Below, piece after piece: positions 59,709 to 64,000 of a stretch of DNA of 64,000 nucleotides. Both the position numbers and the translations under genes were made by a program. The first letter of the stretch is position 1. The number at the start of each line of letters is the position of its first letter. Under the pieces are notes generated by a model. It had not been told where the DNA came from. It was given only the letters and a program-made list of their open reading frames with translations, and did not search any database. The stretch comes from Pseudoalteromonas sp. MMG007 (GTDB taxonomy: Bacteria > Pseudomonadota > Gammaproteobacteria > Enterobacterales > Alteromonadaceae), in contig NZ_JAGJEI010000001.1 of assembly GCF_018100985.1 (NCBI RefSeq), positions 124,001 to 188,000 of the forward strand, written 5' to 3'.

Positions 59709-61106
59709 ATGGAAAAAGCTTCGAACCTTGAAAGTAAAATGTATGTGCTAGATACCAACGTACTACTCCACGAACCCCTCGCTTATTTGTCATTTCAAGA
59801 GCATAACGTTGTAATCCCCATGACGGTACTTGAAGAACTCGACCACATTAAAGACAGAAAACACGACGTAAGCCGCGATGCACGTGTGGCTATTCGTGGC
59901 TTGGATGAGGTATTAAAGGACGCAACCCCAGAGCAAATGCTGCAAGGTGTGGCGCTGCCTAGCAATAAAAAGGCAAATGCCGATTCAACTGGCACGCTTA
60001 TTATTGTAAATGATCACCTTTTTGCAGACTCCATTTCTGGTTTACCGGGGGATGAAAATGACCATCGCATTATTAATTGCGCTGTGTACTTACAAAAACA
60101 GCACAGCGATTCAAAAATTGTATTGGTAACAAAAGATATAAACATGCGCCTTAAAGCTAAAGGGGCTGGTCTAAAATATGTTGAGGATTACCGCACTGAC
60201 CAACTGATTGACGATATTGCATTACTAACCAGTGGCTATAAAAAAATTGAAGGAGATTTTTGGCAGCATGTAGGTGAGTGTAATACCGAGCAACTCGGGC
60301 GGGATACGTTTCATCATGTGCCTAAAAATTTAATACCGGATGTGTTTTGTAATGAATATTTACTTGATGGTGAGGATCAGTTTGCGGCGCGTGTTAAATC
60401 GTACGATGACGAGCACATAACGTTAAAAGATATTGGCGTTGAGCGTCTAATGCACCAACAAGCATGGGGCGTTAAGCCTAAAAATATTTACCAAGGTATG
60501 GCACTTGATGCGTTATTAGATTCAAGTATTGAGCTTGTTATTTTAACCGGACCCGCAGGGTGTGGCAAAACGTTGCTAGCGCTTGCAAGTGCACTTGAAA
60601 TGGTCATCGAAAAAGGTATTTACGATAAGGTTATTGTGACGCGTAACACGCCAGAAATTGCAGAATCTATTGGCTTTTTACCTGGCACTGAAGAGGAGAA
60701 AATGGCGCCATGGTTAGCGGCTATCACCGATACGCTTGAGGTATTACATAAAGGCGATGAAAACCCGATTTCTAGCCGTAACTACATTATGGAAAAAGCC
60801 AATGTACAATTTAAGTCGGTAAACTTTATGCGCGGGCGCAGCATCCAAAATGCGGTGGTAATTTTAGATGAAAGCCAAAATTTAACCGCTTCTCAGCTTA
60901 AAACGATTATTACGCGCTGCGGAGAAGGTACAAAGCTGATTTGTAGTGGTAACTTAGCGCAGATAGACAGTAATTATTTAACCCCCGTAACATCTGGTCT
61001 GACGTATATCGTTGAGCGTTTTAAAGATTTTGAAGGCAGTGCAACGATTAATTTAAATGGCGTAGTACGAAGCCGTTTGGCCTCTTTTGCGGAAGAGAAT
61101 TTATAG
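59709..61106 (+). CDS. PIN-domain / PhoH-family ATPase
   Basis: The 465-residue protein joins an N-terminal PIN nuclease domain (about 10-150; MYVLDTNVLLHEP with DTN acid, KDINMRLKAKG) to a C-terminal PhoH ATPase (about 245-450). The ATPase has Walker A GPAGCGKT, the RNTPEIAESIGFLPG and MRGRSIQNAVVILDESQN Walker B regions, and a late arginine-rich end. This PIN-PhoH (PhoH2/YlaK-like) architecture has RNA unwinding and sequence-specific RNase activity in characterised members. The RBS AAGGAAAG before the ATG is strong. The target RNA is unknown. Confidence 0.92.
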   Translation: MEKASNLESKMYVLDTNVLLHEPLAYLSFQEHNVVIPMTVLEELDHIKDRKHDVSRDARVAIRGLDEVLKDATPEQMLQGVALPSNKKANADSTGTLIIVNDHLFADSISGLPGDENDHRIINCAVYLQKQHSDSKIVLVTKDINMRLKAKGAGLKYVEDYRTDQLIDDIALLTSGYKKIEGDFWQHVGECNTEQLGRDTFHHVPKNLIPDVFCNEYLLDGEDQFAARVKSYDDEHITLKDIGVERLMHQQAWGVKPKNIYQGMALDALLDSSIELVILTGPAGCGKTLLALASALEMVIEKGIYDKVIVTRNTPEIAESIGFLPGTEEEKMAPWLAAITDTLEVLHKGDENPISSRNYIMEKANVQFKSVNFMRGRSIQNAVVILDESQNLTASQLKTIITRCGEGTKLICSGNLAQIDSNYLTPVTSGLTYIVERFKDFEGSATINLNGVVRSRLASFAEENL

Positions 61107-61172
61107 CTTGCGCTTAGCAAATTGGCTCGATAGTCTAACTATTGATTTTCGAGCCATATAACAGGCAATACG

Positions 61173-64000
61173 TTGAAGTTTTTACCACTGAAATATTATT
61201 ATCGTTCTTTATTTATTGCGCTGTTAGTACCGTTAATTGTCGCTTTTCTATTATGCCTGCATTTATACAACATAAAGCTTGAACGGGCGGTCGAAAAACG
61301 TGAAGCTGACTTTGCTAATGTATCTGCTCAAGTTGACCATGGCATGAACTCGGTAAATGATTTGCTCAACTCTATGTTTAGCTTATATCAGCGGCCTACA
61401 TCTACTGAAATAAATCAAACGTTGCTAGAGAATATTAATCAGTTCAGTGGTTATTATTATCGCCATTTTAAGGAGCAAGGCACTGAAATTATTGGTAATG
61501 GGGAATTTTCGCTATCTACCAAAGCTCTTTTAAAGTGGCGTCAGGTATTTTCACTTGGACCATCTTTTAATACAACGCTTGCCCTTATGCCGTCGTTATC
61601 GGCCGTAGCGTATGTAGATGAAAATGGTTTTGCTTATGTGAGTAGGCGTAATAAAAGCCAAAGCTTAATGCTTAGTGAAATATTAAATGGTAAATTTAAA
61701 CCTCTGTTTTCTCGCAATAAACTCACTTCAGGCCCACTAGTTAAAATTAAAGATAAATCCTATTTTGCAGTTGGCCGTCAACGAGATATAGGTTCCAGTG
61801 ATTATATTATTTTGATTTACGACGTTCAGGCTATCTCCGGTTGGTTAAGTAAAGTTTCACCGAGTAAAGGTGAATATGTATTTATGAATCAGTCGCATCA
61901 AATTATTGCTAGTTCAAAAAATCTAATTGAGAAAGCGGTGCAGCCTAAGTCTTATTGGCCTAACTTGGCAGAGCACTCACAAGCAACAACAGTATTGAGC
62001 AGCGACAGTAACTTTTTCATGCAACCTATGGGCGACTTGCCCATTCATGCTGCATATTACGAAGGAAAACCGCAATTTGTAAGCTCAATTAAATACGAAA
62101 TATTGCTAGAATTTGTATTTTTAACGTTGTTTTTAAGCATGATGTTTGCTGTGTTTTTTTGGTTGAGCCAACGAATTTTTGTAAAACCCATGACGCATTT
62201 AATGCATTTTTTGGAAAGTAATAATACGCAGCACAACAAACTAAATTATAAAGTGCCATTAAGCTGGCAACCTTGGTTTTCTAAAGTAAAAAGTGTGTTG
62301 AGTAAAAATGAGCAATTAGTCGACTCGCTTCAAAACGCTAACAAAGCCCTTGATGAGCAAGTACAGCGTCAATCAGAAAAGCTTAACCGTAGTTACGAGG
62401 CAAAAGAGCGCCATTTAGCTCTATTAAATACTATGTTAAATAGCGTGCCTGATCTTATTTACTTTAAAAATATTGATGGCACATTTTTAGGTTGTAACAG
62501 GGCATTTGAAGCTTATATAGGCAAAGACCAAACTTCACTCGTTGGAATGCATGTAGATAATTTTGGTGAAAACGCTCAACAAATAAATACGCTAGAAAAA
62601 CAAGTACTACAAAATAGAAATACGTTAGAGCAGCGAATAGACACGGATACAAAATCATACCAGTTAACAATTGCGCCTTTTTACAATGAGCATCAGCACT
62701 TATTAGGCACAATGGGAATTGGACGAGATATCACTGAGCAACAGCAAACGTTGCATGCACTAAAAGCCTCAGAATCTAAATTCAGAAGTGCTATTGAATT
62801 TGCCGCTAACTGCGTAGTGCTACTTTCGCTAGAGCATACGATAGTGCAAGTAAATAGAGCCACTAGAAAGCAATTTTCTGTTCAGCACACCTTAGTGGGT
62901 GAGCCATTAAAAACATTGTTTGATGAATCACAATGGCTGCAAATTAAAGAGGCTTTAGCGCAACTGCTTGATGATAAAAAAAAGGTGCATCACTTAACTC
63001 TTTCTCAAGGAAAATTAACTAGCTGGCTGCAACTGAGTATGTCGCTTGTTTGGGATGAAAACCGAGACCCTGCTTATTACGTTATTCACATTCAGGATGT
63101 GAGCGCTTTAACTAAGGCAAAGCACGATGCAGAGCGTGCAACATTAGCTAAAAGCCGTTTTATTGCTAATTTAAGTCACGAAATTCGTACTCCCCTAAAT
63201 GCAGTATTAGGCCTGCTCGATATGCTTATTGAACAAGGTTTAACACAAAAGCAATTACAACATACAGACCAAGCTAAAAATGCAGCGCAAAGTTTATTAT
63301 TAATGCTAAACAGAATGCTTGATTTTGCACGTATAGAAAGCGCTCAAACAGATTTGAAATTATCGCCTTTTAGTGTAATTGAGCTTGTTGATATCTGTGA
63401 AAGCCTGACAGCACCACTCTGTGAAGGTAAAGGCATAGAGTTTATTATTGATATTGATCCGCTAATAGCGCCCGATTTAATTTGCGACAGTATTCGTCTG
63501 CAGCAAATATTAGGTAATTTACTTACAAATGCTGTTAAGTTCACTGAAACAGGCTCTATTACACTAAAAATGGAGCTTGTTGAAGGCGATAGCTCAGAGC
63601 AGCAACATATTTGTTTTAAAGTCATTGATACAGGTATGGGAATAGATGAGGCCGATCAGAGGCGCTTATTTGATGCGTTTACGCAAGGCGATGAGTCATC
63701 TACACGGATACACCAAGGTGTGGGTCTTGGTTTAGCGATTGTTAAACATGCAGTGTCGTTAATGGGTGGTGAGGTAGCGCTTAAAAGCAAAAAAGGTTAT
63801 GGCTGTGAATTTTATTTCAGCATTAGCTTATTGGTTGATACGAGTCAAAATAAAATGCTACCAAGTAATGCGCTCGCTATTTTATCAGAGCAAAGTAAGG
63901 AGCTTGAGTACGTTGCTAACGCGTATAGTGAATTGGCTAATATTAGTTTAGATGAGGTATTAAAATACCCAATTAAGCTATCTAACACTAAACAAATAAT
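61173..64000 (+). CDS. Sensor histidine kinase, 3' end beyond the window
   Basis: The gene starts at a TTG with CAGG eight bases upstream and stays open to the last base (over 940 residues). Layout: membrane helix (about 11-33), periplasmic sensor (about 35-300), second membrane helix (about 310-330), coiled coil, two PAS-like segments (about 410-525 and 530-655), HisKA with phospho-acceptor His669 in NLSHEIRTPLNAVLG, and HATPase_c with NLLTNAVKF, DTGMGI and GLGLAIVKHAV. The tail past the ATPase suggests a hybrid kinase with receiver and possibly HPt domains outside the window. The ligand and partner are not visible. Confidence 0.88.
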   Translation, partial: MKFLPLKYYYRSLFIALLVPLIVAFLLCLHLYNIKLERAVEKREADFANVSAQVDHGMNSVNDLLNSMFSLYQRPTSTEINQTLLENINQFSGYYYRHFKEQGTEIIGNGEFSLSTKALLKWRQVFSLGPSFNTTLALMPSLSAVAYVDENGFAYVSRRNKSQSLMLSEILNGKFKPLFSRNKLTSGPLVKIKDKSYFAVGRQRDIGSSDYIILIYDVQAISGWLSKVSPSKGEYVFMNQSHQIIASSKNLIEKAVQPKSYWPNLAEHSQATTVLSSDSNFFMQPMGDLPIHAAYYEGKPQFVSSIKYEILLEFVFLTLFLSMMFAVFFWLSQRIFVKPMTHLMHFLESNNTQHNKLNYKVPLSWQPWFSKVKSVLSKNEQLVDSLQNANKALDEQVQRQSEKLNRSYEAKERHLALLNTMLNSVPDLIYFKNIDGTFLGCNRAFEAYIGKDQTSLVGMHVDNFGENAQQINTLEKQVLQNRNTLEQRIDTDTKSYQLTIAPFYNEHQHLLGTMGIGRDITEQQQTLHALKASESKFRSAIEFAANCVVLLSLEHTIVQVNRATRKQFSVQHTLVGEPLKTLFDESQWLQIKEALAQLLDDKKKVHHLTLSQGKLTSWLQLSMSLVWDENRDPAYYVIHIQDVSALTKAKHDAERATLAKSRFIANLSHEIRTPLNAVLGLLDMLIEQGLTQKQLQHTDQAKNAAQSLLLMLNRMLDFARIESAQTDLKLSPFSVIELVDICESLTAPLCEGKGIEFIIDIDPLIAPDLICDSIRLQQILGNLLTNAVKFTETGSITLKMELVEGDSSEQQHICFKVIDTGMGIDEADQRRLFDAFTQGDESSTRIHQGVGLGLAIVKHAVSLMGGEVALKSKKGYGCEFYFSISLLVDTSQNKMLPSNALAILSEQSKELEYVANAYSELANISLDEVLKYPIKLSNTKQI

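Overview
This window reads as chromosomal DNA from a marine gammaproteobacterium of the order Alteromonadales, most likely Pseudoalteromonas. Supporting signs are the low-to-moderate GC content, the gene order pdhR-aceEF-lpd, mdh/argR, ispB/rplU-rpmA-obgE, coaBC/radC-rpmBG and lptD-surA-pdxA-rsmA-apaGH, secreted S8 and S9 peptidases, and the residue patterns of the proteins. The genus is inferred from protein character and synteny, without a database search. I saw no rRNA, tRNA, CRISPR array, insertion sequence or prophage. Almost everything is housekeeping or core accessory.

Layout. Positions 1-6100: the tail of a Spy/CpxP-like periplasmic protein, then a leftward type IV pilus cluster (pilA, pilC, pilD, coaE, pilB, yacG). 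pilB lies after coaE here, not between pilA and pilC. Positions 6500-9100: nadC diverges from ampD-ampE. Positions 9100-16500: pyruvate dehydrogenase regulator and complex (pdhR, aceE, aceF with three lipoyl domains, lpd). Two PdhR-type TGGT-N3-ACCA operators lie upstream of pdhR. Positions 16500-23000: tapT, then a gene-free stretch, a Fe(III) ABC importer (fbpABC) and a DyP-like protein lacking its usual distal catalytic residues. Positions 23000-29000: argR/mdh, ispB, rplU-rpmA-obgE, folA and a small exported DUF3718-like protein. Positions 29000-43000: S9 peptidase, slmA, coaBC, radC, rpmB-rpmG, S8 protease, a HI0933-type flavoprotein, a diguanylate cyclase, a manganese pyrophosphatase, an unknown membrane-anchored protein and mutM. 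Positions 43000-56300: chemoreceptor, the lptD-to-apaH operon, the divergent amgK-murU-djlA cluster, a DUF3530 protein and rluA. Positions 56500-64000: rapA, a PIN-PhoH ATPase and the first part of a large sensor histidine kinase that runs off the end.

The most informative non-coding finding is in the gene-free stretch after tapT. Its minus strand carries 24 GGA motifs, five of them exact CAGGATG, ends in a GC-rich intrinsic terminator, starts behind a TATAAT box, and has a GacA/UvrY-type box (GTGAG-N6-CTTAC) about 150 bp upstream. This is the architecture of a CsrB/RsmZ-type RNA that titrates CsrA. The second is a dispersed 206-207 bp non-coding repeat with TACCAAT-type ends, present three times (17285, 29013, 43063). 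Every copy sits 0-4 bp from a stop codon, and one internal hairpin shows a compensatory base change. It looks like a MITE-like or structured intergenic element. Other regulatory sites include a Fur-like box before fbpA, an ARG box between argR and mdh, and a 14-bp perfect stem overlapping the obgE -10 region.

Functionally the window joins envelope biogenesis (LptD, SurA, AmgK/MurU recycling, AmpD/E), ribosome and translation genes (L21, L27, L28, L33, RsmA, RluA, ObgE), central carbon metabolism (PDH, MDH), iron uptake, type IV pili and two-component/c-di-GMP signalling.
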